Of a DNA stretch of 64,000 nt, positions 1 to 9,119 are shown piece by piece. The stretch is from positions 3,854,881 through 3,918,880 of the forward strand of contig NZ_FXAM01000001.1 of assembly GCF_900155475.1 (NCBI RefSeq). Direction: 5' to 3'. This stretch comes from Methylomagnum ishizawai. GTDB lineage: Bacteria > Pseudomonadota > Gammaproteobacteria > Methylococcales > Methylococcaceae. The notes under the pieces are model-generated. The model did no database searches and was not told where the DNA came from. It saw only the letters and a list, made by a program, of their open reading frames with translations. The position numbers were made by a program, and so were the translations under genes. The stretch's first letter is position 1; each line of letters starts with the position of its first letter.

Positions 1-2042
1 CCTTGGCGGTCGATTTCCAGCACTTTGACGCGGACCACATCGCCTTCGGACAACTTGTCGCTGACCTTCTCGACATGTTCGTCGGAGATTTGCGAAATGT
101 GGACCAGGCCGTCCTTGCCGGGCAGGATGGTCACGAACGCGCCGAAGTCCATCAGGCGGACCACCTTGCCTTCGTAGATTTTGCCGACCTCGACCTCGGC
201 GGTGATGGCCTCGATCCGGCGGCGGGCTTCGTCACCGGCCTCGCGGTCCACAGAGGCGATTTTCACGATGCCGTCATCGGTGATATCGATGCTGGCCCCG
301 GTTTCCTCGGTGATGGCGCGGATGGTGGCCCCGCCCTTGCCGATGACATCGCGGATTTTGCTGGGGTCGATGGTCATGCTCATGATGCGCGGCGCGTAAT
401 CGGACATTTCCTTGCGCGGCGTGGCCAGGACTTGGTTCATCTTGCCCAGGATATGCAGACGCCCGGCCTTGGCCTGATCCAGCGCCTTGCTCATGATCTC
501 GGCGGTGATGCCGTCGATCTTGATATCCATCTGCAAGGCGGTCACGCCGTCGCGGGTGCCCGCGACCTTGAAATCCATATCGCCCAGATGGTCCTCGTCG
601 CCCATGATATCGGACAGCACCGCGAAGCGGTCGCCCTCCTTGATCAAGCCCATGGCGATACCCGCCACCGGGGCTTCGATGGGCACACCGGCGTCCATCA
701 GCGCCAAGCTGGTGCCGCACACGGAAGCCATGGAACTGGAGCCATTGGACTCGGTGATTTCCGACACCACGCGGATGACGTAGGGGAAGCTATCCGGGTC
801 CGGCATCACCGCCTGCACGCCGCGCTTGGCCAGACGGCCATGGCCGATCTCGCGGCGCTTGGGGGAGCCGATGTTGCCGGTCTCGCCCACGCAATAGGGC
901 GGGAAGTTGTAATGCAACATGAAGGGGTCTTTGTATTCGCCCTCGATGGCGTCGATCACCTGGGCATCGCGGCCCGTACCCAGGGTGGCAACCACCAAGG
1001 CCTGGGTTTCGCCACGGGTGAACAAGGCGGAACCATGGGTGCGCGGCAGGACGCCGGTGCGGATGGTGATGGGGCGGACGGTAACGAGGTCGCGGCCATC
1101 GATACGCTGGGCCTCGTCGAGGATACGGGCACGCACGGTGTCGTATTCCAGCCTCTCGAACACACCGCGCACGGCGGTGGTGGAATAGCGGCCTTCGGCG
1201 GTCAGCGCCTCGATCACGGCTTTACGGGCTTCCTTCACGGTCTGGCCACGGAGCTGCTTGTCGGCGATGCGGTAGGCGGCATCGACGGCGGCACCGGCCT
1301 GGGCCTTGACGGCCTCCTCCAGGGCGGTATCCGGGACCGGCGGCGTCCAATTCCAAGACTTCACGCCGACCATTTCGGCCAGTTCCAAAATCGCATCGAT
1401 GGCGACCTGCATCTGCTCATGGCCGAAGATGACCGCGCCCAACATCACCTCTTCGGGCAACATGGCGGCTTCGGATTCGACCATCAGCACGGCCTTGGAG
1501 GTACCGGCCACCACCAAATCCAACATGGAATCGTCCAGGTCGGACGCCAGCGGATTCAGCACATATTGGTCGTCGATATAGGCCACACGGGCCGCAGCTA
1601 TCGGACCTTGGAACGGCATTCCGGACAAGGTCAGCGCCGCCGACGCGCCCAGCATGGACGGCACATCGGGATCGATCTCGGGATTGAGGGAAAGGACGGT
1701 GGCGACCACCTGCACTTCGTGGGTGAATCCGTCCGGGAAAAGCGGGCGTATCGGACGGTCGATCAACCGGGCGGTGAGCGTTTCCTTCTCGGTGGGGCGT
1801 CCTTCGCGCTTGAAAAACCCGCCGGGAATCCGCCCCGCGGCATAAGCCTTCTCCTGATAATTCACCGTCAGGGGGAAAAAATCGGTTTCGGGAGAAGCTT
1901 CCTTCTTGCCCACCACGGTCACGAGGACCACCGTTCCCTCCATATCGACCATAACCGCGGCGTCGGCTTGACGCGCGATTTCGCCGGTCTCGAAGGTCAC
2001 CAAATGTTCGCCGTACTTGAACTGTTTCCGAATCGGATTCAC
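1..2042 (-). CDS. pnp: Polynucleotide phosphorylase, 3' end cut by window edge
   Basis: 3'-5' phosphorolytic exoribonuclease of the RNA degradosome. About 680 codons are present: two RNase PH-type domains (roughly residues 1-230 and 310-540), then a KH domain ([19 protein letters not shown], about 553-572) and the start of the C-terminal S1 domain ([19 protein letters not shown]); the family is about 700 residues, so only the tail is missing. No ATG fits the N-terminus; a GTG at 2040-2042 gives MNPIRKQF, which matches the family. It lies 25 bases after rpsO, the usual rpsO-pnp order. No RNase III-type leader hairpin is evident in that short gap. Confidence 0.96.
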   Translation of the reverse strand, partial: MNPIRKQFKYGEHLVTFETGEIARQADAAVMVDMEGTVVLVTVVGKKEASPETDFFPLTVNYQEKAYAAGRIPGGFFKREGRPTEKETLTARLIDRPIRPLFPDGFTHEVQVVATVLSLNPEIDPDVPSMLGASAALTLSGMPFQGPIAAARVAYIDDQYVLNPLASDLDDSMLDLVVAGTSKAVLMVESEAAMLPEEVMLGAVIFGHEQMQVAIDAILELAEMVGVKSWNWTPPVPDTALEEAVKAQAGAAVDAAYRIADKQLRGQTVKEARKAVIEALTAEGRYSTTAVRGVFERLEYDTVRARILDEAQRIDGRDLVTVRPITIRTGVLPRTHGSALFTRGETQALVVATLGTGRDAQVIDAIEGEYKDPFMLHYNFPPYCVGETGNIGSPKRREIGHGRLAKRGVQAVMPDPDSFPYVIRVVSEITESNGSSSMASVCGTSLALMDAGVPIEAPVAGIAMGLIKEGDRFAVLSDIMGDEDHLGDMDFKVAGTRDGVTALQMDIKIDGITAEIMSKALDQAKAGRLHILGKMNQVLATPRKEMSDYAPRIMSMTIDPSKIRDVIGKGGATIRAITEETGASIDITDDGIVKIASVDREAGDEARRRIEAITAEVEVGKIYEGKVVRLMDFGAFVTILPGKDGLVHISQISDEHVEKVSDKLSEGDVVRVKVLEIDRQ

Positions 2043-2067
2043 ATCGATACCTACTAAGTGTCGAATA

Positions 2068-2337
2068 CTATTTACGCAGGCCGAGCTTTTCGATCAAGGT
2101 CTTGTAACGTTCGGAATCTTTGCTCTTGAGGTAGTCCAGCAGTTTGCGGCGTTGGTTGACCAAGCGCAGCAGGCCACGACGGCTGTGGTGGTCTTTCTTG
2201 TGTTGGACGAAATGGGGGGTCAGGTGGTTGATGCGGGCGGTGAGCAGGGCGACCTGGACTTCCGGGGAGCCGGTATCTTGGGTGCCGCGCTGGTATTCCT
2301 GCACGACGGCGCTTTTTTCAACTGCGGTGAAAGGCAT
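2068..2337 (-). CDS. rpsO: 30S ribosomal protein S15
   Basis: Primary 16S rRNA-binding protein of the small subunit. The 89-residue product has the family length and hallmark segments ([18 protein letters not shown] near residue 16 and [21 protein letters not shown] near 50). A TAGGAG ribosome-binding site lies about 7 bases before the ATG. A sigma70-like promoter at 2380-2408 suggests it can be transcribed separately from truB, as in Escherichia coli, while also lying in the nusA-infB operon. Confidence 0.97.
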   Translation of the reverse strand: MPFTAVEKSAVVQEYQRGTQDTGSPEVQVALLTARINHLTPHFVQHKKDHHSRRGLLRLVNQRRKLLDYLKSKDSERYKTLIEKLGLRK

Positions 2338-2379
2338 GAATCTACTCCTAGGGGAAAACTCGGCTTAAATAAACCCGTA

Positions 2380-2408
2380 ATTTTAGCGTTATGCGCCTAT
2401 GCGTTCAA
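2380..2408 (-). promoter_or_regulatory. Candidate sigma70 promoter for rpsO-pnp
   Basis: Reading the minus strand there is TTGAAC (2403-2408), a spacer of exactly 17 bases, and TAAAAT (2380-2385). Transcription would start near 2373, about 35 bases before rpsO. The truB-rpsO gap also holds an 8-bp inverted repeat (GCCGGTTC/GAACCGGC) around 2433-2464 that could form a hairpin ahead of the promoter. Prediction from sequence only. Confidence 0.5.
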
Positions 2409-2473
2409 CGCGAAAGGCTTTGGGCCGGTTCCCGCACGGGACCACGCGAACCGGCTGTTCCAATTCGATCCGG

Positions 2474-3409
2474 TCAGGGACTCGCGGCTCCGTCCGATGG
2501 TTCGCGCTTGAGCTTGACCAGGCGGCGCGGCGCGATCCGGCCATCGTCCAACACCTCGCCCATGCCCATGAACAGGGCATGGCGGCCATAGAGCCGGACC
2601 CAGCCTTCGGTAGGCGCTTTCGGCACCAACACCGCCTCGCCCTTGCGGAGATAAAAGCTCAATTGATCGTTGAGATGCACGGCGGGCAAACCGGACACGA
2701 TGGTATCCAAAGGCAAGAGCAAGCCCGGGCGCTCGGCTTCGGCCAGGGCTTCCAAGTGGTCCAGGGTGTGGGCATCGGCCACTTTAAGATCGCCGACGGC
2801 GGTGCGGCGCAGGATTTCCACATGGCCGCCGCAACCCATGGCCCGGCCCAAGTCCTCGGCCAGGGTGCGGATATAGGTGCCCTTGGAGCAATGCACGTCC
2901 AAATCCATGCTGGTCGCGTCGAAGCCTTCGAGTCGGAGTTCGTAAATGGTGACGGCGCGGGCCTCGCGCTCGACCTCGATGCCCTTGCGGGCCAGATCGT
3001 ACAAGCGTTGGCCCTGGTGCTTGAGGGCGGAATACATCGGCGGCACCTGGAGGATTTCGCCCCGGAACGGAGCCAAATAGCCTTCGATGAATTCGGCGCT
3101 CAAGGGCGGCACGGGTTGGGTTTCGATCACCGCGCCTTCGGTGTCTCCGGTCTCGGTCGCGACGCCTAGGCGCACCCGCACTTGGTAGCGCTTGTCGGTA
3201 TTCAGCAGGAAACCGGAGAGCTTGGTGCCCTCGCCCAGGCACAGCGGCAGCAAACCGCTGGCGATGGGGTCGAGACTGCCGGTATGGCCCGCCTTCTTGG
3301 CCCGGAATAGCCATTTCGACCGCTGCAAAGCTCCGTTGGACGTGATGCCGGTCGGCTTGTCCAGCAGGAAGATGCCGTTCAGATCGAGGGCGTTGGCCTT
3401 GCGGCTCAT
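2474..3409 (-). CDS. truB: tRNA pseudouridine(55) synthase
   Basis: Converts U55 of the T-loop of tRNAs to pseudouridine. The 311-residue product carries the TruB catalytic motif GHTGSLDPIASGLLPLC with the nucleophilic aspartate near residue 43, the substrate-binding KGTYIRTLAEDLG segment near 176, and a C-terminal PUA-like region. Start overlaps the rbfA stop by 4 bases (ATGA), so the genes are translationally coupled within the nusA-infB operon. Confidence 0.96.
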   Translation of the reverse strand: MSRKANALDLNGIFLLDKPTGITSNGALQRSKWLFRAKKAGHTGSLDPIASGLLPLCLGEGTKLSGFLLNTDKRYQVRVRLGVATETGDTEGAVIETQPVPPLSAEFIEGYLAPFRGEILQVPPMYSALKHQGQRLYDLARKGIEVEREARAVTIYELRLEGFDATSMDLDVHCSKGTYIRTLAEDLGRAMGCGGHVEILRRTAVGDLKVADAHTLDHLEALAEAERPGLLLPLDTIVSGLPAVHLNDQLSFYLRKGEAVLVPKAPTEGWVRLYGRHALFMGMGEVLDDGRIAPRRLVKLKREPSDGAASP

Positions 3410-3801
3410 GGGTTTTCCTCCTCCCCGCCCGTTTCCCCGCCACGCTCCGGCGTTGCCTGTGAAATCTTGTGCAGCAGGGCATCCATCCGCAGCCCGCGCT
3501 CGATGGAATCGTCGAAGGCGAAACGGATTTCCGGCAACACCCGCACCCGTAGCCGCTTGCCCAATTCCCGGCGCAGGGCCGGTACATACTCGGCCAAAGC
3601 CTTCACGCAGTCCTTGGGCGGCTTCTGGTTGCCGAGGAAGGTCACGAAAATCTTCGCCACCGCCAAATCGCGGCTCAACTCGACCTCGCTGATGGTGACC
3701 ATCCCCAGCCCCGGCTCCTTGACGTGGGTTCCGAGCAACTCGGCCATTTCCCTTTGGATTTGCGACGCGACCCGGTCGCTACGGGTGAATTCCCTGGGCA
3801 T
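3406..3801 (-). CDS. rbfA: 30S ribosome-binding factor A
   Basis: Late 30S maturation factor that binds near the 16S rRNA 5' helix. The 131-residue KH-like protein begins MPREFTRSDRVASQIQREMA and contains the typical VTISEVELSRDLAVAKIFVT stretch (family alpha-beta-beta core). Located between infB (6 bases upstream) and truB (4-base overlap), the classical order. The acidic tail (ERGGETGGEEENP) is variable in the family. Confidence 0.95.
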   Translation of the reverse strand: MPREFTRSDRVASQIQREMAELLGTHVKEPGLGMVTISEVELSRDLAVAKIFVTFLGNQKPPKDCVKALAEYVPALRRELGKRLRVRVLPEIRFAFDDSIERGLRMDALLHKISQATPERGGETGGEEENP

Positions 3802-3807
3802 TCGTGA

Positions 3808-6675
3808 TTACCGCTGCACCAACACCTTTTCGAACACTTCGATCTGGTCGCCGACCTTGACCTCGTTGTAGTTCTTGATGCCCATGCCGCATTCCATTCC
3901 GGCCTTGACCTCGGACACATCGTCCTTGAAGCGGCGCAAGGAATCCAACTGGCCCTCGAAGATCACCACGTTTTCGCGCAGCACGCGGATCGGCAAATTG
4001 CGCTTGACATAGCCATCCGTGACCATACAACCGGCGATGGCCCCGAACTTGGGATGGCGGAACACATCGCGCACCTGGGCATTGCCGACGATCTGCTCTT
4101 TGTATTCCGGCTCCAGCATCCCATTGATGGATTTTTTGATCTCGTCGATGGCTTCGTAAATGATGCTGTAGTAGTGCAGGTCGATCCCGCGCTCCTCGAT
4201 CAGCTTGCGGGCGCCGGCATCGGCGCGGACGTTGAAGCCAATGATGATGGCGCTGGACGCCAAGGCCAGGTTGGCGTCGGTTTCGCTGATGCCGCCGACG
4301 CCGCCGCCGATGACCTTGACCTTAACCTTATCGGTGGACAACTGGGTCAGGGAGCCGCGCAAGGCTTCCAAACTGCCCTGCACGTCGGCCTTGATGACCA
4401 CGTTGAGATCGACACTGCCTTCGCCGGATTCCATGCGCGAGAACACATCTTCCAGCTTGGTGGCTTGTTGCGCCGCCAGCTTGGTGGAGCGCAGGCGCTC
4501 CTCGCGGTTCAAGGCGATTTCGCGGGCTTTGCGCTCGTCGGACACCACGATGAACTCGTCGCCCGCGTTGGGCACCGCCGACAAGCCCAGCACTTCCACC
4601 GGGCAGGACGGCCCGGCTTCCTTCACCGGCTTGCCGTTCTCGTTGAACATGGCGCGGACGCGGCCAAATTCCATGCCGCAGAGGATGAAGTCGCCTTTCT
4701 TCAAGCGCCCGGCCTGGACCAGGATGTCGGCCACCGGACCCCGGCCCTTTTCCAGCTTGGATTCGATCACCACGCCGGTGGCGGGGATGTCGTAGGGGGC
4801 GCGGAGTTCCAACACTTCGGCCTGGACCAGGATGGCGTCGAGCAGGGCGTCGATGCCTTCGCCGGTTTTGGCGGACACGGGCACGAACTGGGTATCGCCG
4901 CCCCATTCTTCCGGCACCACGCTCAGCGCCACCAATTCCTGCTTGACGCGCTCGGGATCGGCCTGGGGTTTGTCGATCTTGTTGACCGCGACGACCAAGG
5001 GCACGCCGGCGGCGCGGGAATGATCGACCGCCTCGCGGGTCTGCGGCATCACGCCGTCGTCGGCGGCCACCACCAGCACCACGATATCAGTGACTTTGGC
5101 GCCGCGGGCGCGCATCGCGGTGAAAGCGGCATGGCCGGGGGTGTCGAGGAAGGTCACGGCCCCGCCCTGGTTGGTCTTTACCTGATAGGCACCGATGTGC
5201 TGGGTGATGCCACCGGCCTCGCCCGCCGCCACCCGGCTCTTGCGGATGTAATCGAGCAGCGAGGTCTTGCCGTGGTCGACATGGCCCATGATGGTGACGA
5301 CCGGGGCGCGGTGCGATTGCTCGGCTTCGGCGGCAAGGCTCATGGTGGCCTGGATTTCGGCCTCCAGCACGTTCTCAACCTGCAAGATGGCGGTATGACC
5401 CATTTCCTCGACCACCAAGGTCGCGGTGTCCTGGTCCAGCATCTGGTTGATGGTGGCCATGGTGCCCATGCCCATCAAGGTCTTGATGACTTCGGTGGCC
5501 TTGACCGACATGCGCTGGGCGAGGTCGGACACGCTGATGTTTTGGGGGATGGCGACTTCGCGCACGATGGGTCCGGTGGGTTTTTCGAAGCCATGTTTGA
5601 CTTCGGGGGTGGGGGGAGCCGCTTTGCCCAGTTTCAGTTTTTTCTTCCTGGGCTGCTTACTGCCGCGGATATCATCCAAATCCCGTACATCGTCGTCCTG
5701 GCTGCGACCGCCGCGTTCGCCGCCGCCTTTTTTCTTGTTGTTATTATTGCCACGGTCGGCGGGCGTGTTGGAACGCACCGCGGCGGGTGGCGGGGGCGTG
5801 GCGGGCTTGGCGCGGCGGGAGGCATCGGGAGCCGCCGCCGGGGCGGGCCGACCGACACCGGAACGGGGCGGCTGGGCAGATCGCGGTTCCTGGCCGGGAC
5901 GGGAGTCTGGACGGCGCGGGTCCTGGCCAGGACGCGGGGCGTGTGGCGGGCGGGAAGCGGGCTGCGGGGCACGGGCTTCCTGCGGGCGGGAAGCGGGCTG
6001 CGAGGCGCGGGTTTCCTGCGGGCGGGACGGTTGGGCGGGACGGGCTTCGCGGGGCGGCGGTTGCGGCGGCCTGCGCTGGTCTTCCGTGCGGCGCTGGACA
6101 TCGCCTTGTTCGCGTTGCTTGCGCTGTTCCTCTTCCTGCCGCTGGGCCGCTTCCTGCCGCTGGGTCTCTTCAAGGCGGCGCTGCTCCTCGGCGGCACGCT
6201 CGGCCTCTTCGCGGCCGCGGCGCTCCTCCTCCTCGGCCAGGCGGCGGGCTTCCTCCTGTTGCAGACGCAAAACCTCCTGGACTTCGAGTTCGCGCCGCTG
6301 CTCTTCCTGGGCCAGCCGGGCCTTCTCGGGCTCGGGGCGGCGGTCGCCGGTTTCGGGCAACTCGCTACGCTTCACGTAGGTGGTCTTCTTGCGGACCTCC
6401 ACGCTGATGGTCTTGGTGCCCTTGCCGGGAATCTTGCCCTGCTTGAGTTCGCTCTGGACCCGGCGTTGCAGGGTCAACCGCTTGGGCTCGCCCAGATCGG
6501 CCTGGTCCTTGCCGTGGCTCTGGCGGAGGAATCCCAGGAAGCTGCGCTTCTCGGCATCACTCAGCACATCGTCCGCGCCGCTCTTTTTTATGCCCGCGTC
6601 GCCCAGCTGCGTCAGCAGCCGCTCCAGCGGTGTTTTGACCATTTCGGCGAGTTGCCGTACCGTCATATCGCTCAT
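3808..6675 (-). CDS. infB: Translation initiation factor IF-2
   Basis: GTPase that delivers fMet-tRNA to the ribosome. The 955-residue chain has an IF2-N domain (residues 1-50), a long charged and then proline/arginine-rich linker (about 100-330), a second IF2-N domain (about 375-430), and the G domain with G1 [15 protein letters not shown]3 DTPGHAAF and G4 NKIDK, followed by the beta-barrel and C-terminal tRNA-binding domains. It is longer than the E. coli protein mainly because of the linker, which contains tandem imperfect [12 protein letters not shown]-type repeats. It follows nusA by 25 bases. Confidence 0.97.
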   Translation of the reverse strand: MSDMTVRQLAEMVKTPLERLLTQLGDAGIKKSGADDVLSDAEKRSFLGFLRQSHGKDQADLGEPKRLTLQRRVQSELKQGKIPGKGTKTISVEVRKKTTYVKRSELPETGDRRPEPEKARLAQEEQRRELEVQEVLRLQQEEARRLAEEEERRGREEAERAAEEQRRLEETQRQEAAQRQEEEQRKQREQGDVQRRTEDQRRPPQPPPREARPAQPSRPQETRASQPASRPQEARAPQPASRPPHAPRPGQDPRRPDSRPGQEPRSAQPPRSGVGRPAPAAAPDASRRAKPATPPPPAAVRSNTPADRGNNNNKKKGGGERGGRSQDDDVRDLDDIRGSKQPRKKKLKLGKAAPPTPEVKHGFEKPTGPIVREVAIPQNISVSDLAQRMSVKATEVIKTLMGMGTMATINQMLDQDTATLVVEEMGHTAILQVENVLEAEIQATMSLAAEAEQSHRAPVVTIMGHVDHGKTSLLDYIRKSRVAAGEAGGITQHIGAYQVKTNQGGAVTFLDTPGHAAFTAMRARGAKVTDIVVLVVAADDGVMPQTREAVDHSRAAGVPLVVAVNKIDKPQADPERVKQELVALSVVPEEWGGDTQFVPVSAKTGEGIDALLDAILVQAEVLELRAPYDIPATGVVIESKLEKGRGPVADILVQAGRLKKGDFILCGMEFGRVRAMFNENGKPVKEAGPSCPVEVLGLSAVPNAGDEFIVVSDERKAREIALNREERLRSTKLAAQQATKLEDVFSRMESGEGSVDLNVVIKADVQGSLEALRGSLTQLSTDKVKVKVIGGGVGGISETDANLALASSAIIIGFNVRADAGARKLIEERGIDLHYYSIIYEAIDEIKKSINGMLEPEYKEQIVGNAQVRDVFRHPKFGAIAGCMVTDGYVKRNLPIRVLRENVVIFEGQLDSLRRFKDDVSEVKAGMECGMGIKNYNEVKVGDQIEVFEKVLVQR

Positions 6676-6700
6676 TCTGTAAGCCCCTGCTAATTTCCCC

Positions 6701-8191
6701 TTAACTTTCCGCGAACCACGGCAGACGTGCCGTCATGATGAGTTGGGCCGCCCGCTCCTGGCTCAGCCCCACGCTGTCCATCAGTTCGTCGACCGATTGT
6801 TCCGCCAAATCCTCGACCGTGCGGACGCCGTTGCCCGCCAGCCGGTAGGCCAAATCCCGGTCCATGCCTTCCATGTCCAAAAGGTCTGGGGCGGGTTCCG
6901 CCGATTCGAGTTTCTCTTCGCTGGCGATGGCTTTGATCAGCAAGGAATCGCGGGCCCGGTTGCGCAGTTCCTCGACGATGTCCTCGTCGAACTCCTCGAC
7001 TTCCAGCAGTTCCTTGGCCGGCACATAGGCCAGTTCCTCGACCGTGGAGAAACCCTCGCGCACCAGGATGGCGGCCACGTCGTTCTCCACGTCCAATTGG
7101 TCCATGAACGAGCGGACCAGCCGTTCGTTTTCCAGTTCGTTCTTGGCCTCGGCCTGGCTGGCGCTCATGACGTTCAGGGTCCAGCCGCTGAGGTCGGAGG
7201 CCAGCCGGACGTTCTGGCCACCCCGGCCTATGGCCTGGGACAGGTTCTCGTCGGCGACAGCGATGTCCATGGAATGCTTGTCCTCGTCCACCACGATGGA
7301 GACGATCTCGGCGGGGGACATGCAATTGACCACGTATTGGGCTTCGTTCTCGTTCCAGAGGATGATATCGACCCGCTCGCCCGCCAGCTCGTTCGACACC
7401 GCCTGCACCCTGGAACCGCGCATCCCGACGCAGGCACCGACCGGATCGAGCCTGGGATCATTGCTCTTCACCGCGACCTTGGCCCTGACGCCCGGATCGC
7501 GGGCCGCGCCCTTGATGTCGATCACGCCCTCACTGACTTCCGGCACTTCCAGGCGGAACAGGGCGATCAGGAGTTCCGGCGCGGTGCGGCTGACGAACAA
7601 TTGCGGGCCGCGGGCTTCGGGCCGGACGGCCTTCAAATAACCGCGCAAACGGTCGCCGGAGCGCACGGCCTCGCGGGGGATCATTTCATCGCGGGGAATG
7701 AAGGCTTCGATATTGCCGCCCAAATCCAGATAGACATTTCCGCGCTCGATGCGCTTGACCACGCCGGTGATCAGTTCGCCGACCTTGCCCTTATAGGCAT
7801 CGACGATCTTGCGGCGTTCGGCCTCGCGCACCTTCTGCACGATGACCTGCTTGGCGGTCTGGGCGGCGATGCGGCCGAACTCGATGGATTCAATGGGTTT
7901 TTCGACCGTGTCGCCGACCTGGGCCTGGGGGTCGAACTCGCGGGCTTGTTCCAGGGTCGTTTCCAGTTCGGGGTTTTCCAGCACCTCGGGTTCGACCACC
8001 TGCCAGCGCCGGAAGGTCTCGTAGCCCCCGGTCCTCCGGTCGATGGCGACCCGCACATCGAACCGGTTGTCGTGGCGCTTGATGGTGGCCGTGCGCAGCG
8101 CATCCTCGATGGCCGCGAAGATGACTTCTTTCTCGATGTCCTTCTCGTTGGAAACGACATCCACCACCAGCAAGATTTCTTTGTTCGCCAT
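6701..8191 (-). CDS. nusA: Transcription termination/antitermination protein NusA
   Basis: RNA polymerase-binding elongation factor controlling pausing, termination and antitermination. The 496-residue product has the N-terminal polymerase-binding domain ([13 protein letters not shown]), an S1 domain (about 135-200, [17 protein letters not shown]), two KH domains (about 230-345, including [14 protein letters not shown] and [13 protein letters not shown]), and two C-terminal acidic helix-hairpin repeats (about 360-490). The start at 8191 is chosen because GGAAGG lies 5 bases upstream; an ATG four codons further upstream lacks this spacing. In E. coli NusA represses its own operon, of interest given the terminators ahead of rimP. 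Confidence 0.97.
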   Translation of the reverse strand: MANKEILLVVDVVSNEKDIEKEVIFAAIEDALRTATIKRHDNRFDVRVAIDRRTGGYETFRRWQVVEPEVLENPELETTLEQAREFDPQAQVGDTVEKPIESIEFGRIAAQTAKQVIVQKVREAERRKIVDAYKGKVGELITGVVKRIERGNVYLDLGGNIEAFIPRDEMIPREAVRSGDRLRGYLKAVRPEARGPQLFVSRTAPELLIALFRLEVPEVSEGVIDIKGAARDPGVRAKVAVKSNDPRLDPVGACVGMRGSRVQAVSNELAGERVDIILWNENEAQYVVNCMSPAEIVSIVVDEDKHSMDIAVADENLSQAIGRGGQNVRLASDLSGWTLNVMSASQAEAKNELENERLVRSFMDQLDVENDVAAILVREGFSTVEELAYVPAKELLEVEEFDEDIVEELRNRARDSLLIKAIASEEKLESAEPAPDLLDMEGMDRDLAYRLAGNGVRTVEDLAEQSVDELMDSVGLSQERAAQLIMTARLPWFAES

Positions 8192-8214
8192 GGCACCTTC
8201 CATACGTGTTTTAT

Positions 8215-8661
8215 TCAAAATTCGGGCGCCAAACGCGCCTTGTCGATGGCCTCGAAGGGTATCCGCAGCGTCGCCTCGCCGTCCTGCAACAGGACGGTAT
8301 CCCCTTCCACCCCGGCGATCCGGGCTTTGAACCGGCGGCGGCCTTCGATGGCCCGCGCCAGTTGCAGCCGCGCCATTTCGCCCTGGAACCTTGCGAAATG
8401 GGCCAGGGTGAACAAGGGCCGGTCCATGCCGGGGGAAGAGATTTCCAGTTGGTAGCGGCCTGGAATGGGGTCTTCCACATCCAGGGTGCCGCTGAGCTGG
8501 TAGCTGACCTTGGAGCAATCGTCCAGGGTGATGCCGGCCTCGTGGTCGATGAACACGCGCAATATCCGCTGGCGGGCGTCGAATTCGACCCCGACCAGTT
8601 CGTAACCCAGTCCCGCGACGACCGGATCGATCAAATTCACCAAGCGCTCCTGCGCTCTCAT
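8215..8661 (-). CDS. rimP: Ribosome maturation factor RimP
   Basis: Needed for 30S subunit maturation. The 148-residue protein starts MRAQERLVNLIDPVVAGLGYELVGVEF and contains the family segments RVFIDHEAGITLDDCSKVS (about 41-59) and ISSPGMDRPLFTLAHFARF (about 75-93). First gene of the rimP-nusA-infB operon, 23 bases before nusA. Only about 35 bases separate its start from an intrinsic terminator hairpin, so its transcripts must read through the leader terminators or start very close by. Confidence 0.96.
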   Translation of the reverse strand: MRAQERLVNLIDPVVAGLGYELVGVEFDARQRILRVFIDHEAGITLDDCSKVSYQLSGTLDVEDPIPGRYQLEISSPGMDRPLFTLAHFARFQGEMARLQLARAIEGRRRFKARIAGVEGDTVLLQDGEATLRIPFEAIDKARLAPEF

Positions 8662-8694
8662 GGATTACCTCGTTGGCTAGCATCCGCGTGAAAC

Positions 8695-8719
8695 AAAAAA
8701 TGGGCTCGAATGGCCCATT
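8695..8719 (-). terminator. Intrinsic terminator 2 in the rimP leader
   Basis: Seven-bp perfect stem AATGGGC/GCCCATT (8699-8705 with 8713-8719), 7-base loop, followed on the minus strand by a run of six T. It lies just before rimP, so it would stop leader transcripts before the operon. Confidence 0.6.
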
Positions 8720-8743
8720 GTTGTTTTAATTCCGTTAAAAACT

Positions 8744-8761
8744 AAAAAAGCCCCAAGGGGC
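8744..8761 (-). terminator. Intrinsic terminator 1 in the rimP leader
   Basis: GC-only stem GCCCC/GGGGC (8750-8754 with 8757-8761; the tight loop probably opens to four bases) followed on the minus strand by six T. First of two tandem terminators between the candidate promoter at 8830-8858 and rimP. Confidence 0.55.
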
Positions 8762-8765
8762 CAAC

Positions 8766-9119
8766 TTCAGGAAGCGGGATTGCGCTGCGGCCATCCAGGA
8801 TCAGCGCCGACCCCGCCAATTAGCCACGAATGATAGCAGGGTCGGAAGGCGATGGGAACCGCCGGATCGATGGGATGCGGCGCGCCCGCCGGATGGACCC
8901 GATAGGCAAGGTCCAGACGGCCCAGCCCAGGTTCGGCCCACTGACGGCATTTCGCACAAACCCCCCAGGTATTCGGCCAGGCCCACCTCCCTTTTTTATG
9001 ACATAGTCATCCAATTGGGATAGCTACCCTCCAAATTCAAACCGTTGGCAAAACATTGCCAGACCACTTTGGACCACATAAACTGCGGATAATATAAAAA
9101 TCCATTAGGAGCGCACCAA
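8766..9119. other. Divergent intergenic region rimP / serpin gene
   Basis: No supported gene. On the minus strand it holds a promoter candidate and would encode a leader of about 70 bases ending in the tandem terminators. There is a 5-bp inverted repeat ATGAC-ATA-GTCAT (8998-9010). On the plus strand AGGAG (9107-9111) is the ribosome-binding site of the serpin gene, and AT-rich GATAATATAAA (about 9087-9097) may contain its -10 box. No tRNA fold was found, although E. coli has tRNA-fMet at this position. Confidence 0.5.
8830..8858 (-). promoter_or_regulatory. Candidate sigma70 promoter for the rimP leader
   Basis: Minus strand reads TTCCCA (8853-8858), 17-base spacer, TATCAT (8830-8835). Start of transcription near 8823 would give a leader that meets both tandem terminators before rimP. 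The -35 box is weak (4 of 6). Confidence 0.35.

Noticed and set aside
3-2057. Long plus-strand open frame opposite pnp (and similar ones opposite infB, nusA and prsT)
   Set aside because: Composition is rich in His/Gly/Asp as expected from the antisense of a GC-rich gene; the minus strand encodes clear conserved proteins.
8766-8900. tRNA-fMet expected upstream of rimP
   Set aside because: No T-loop or anticodon-arm pattern on either strand.
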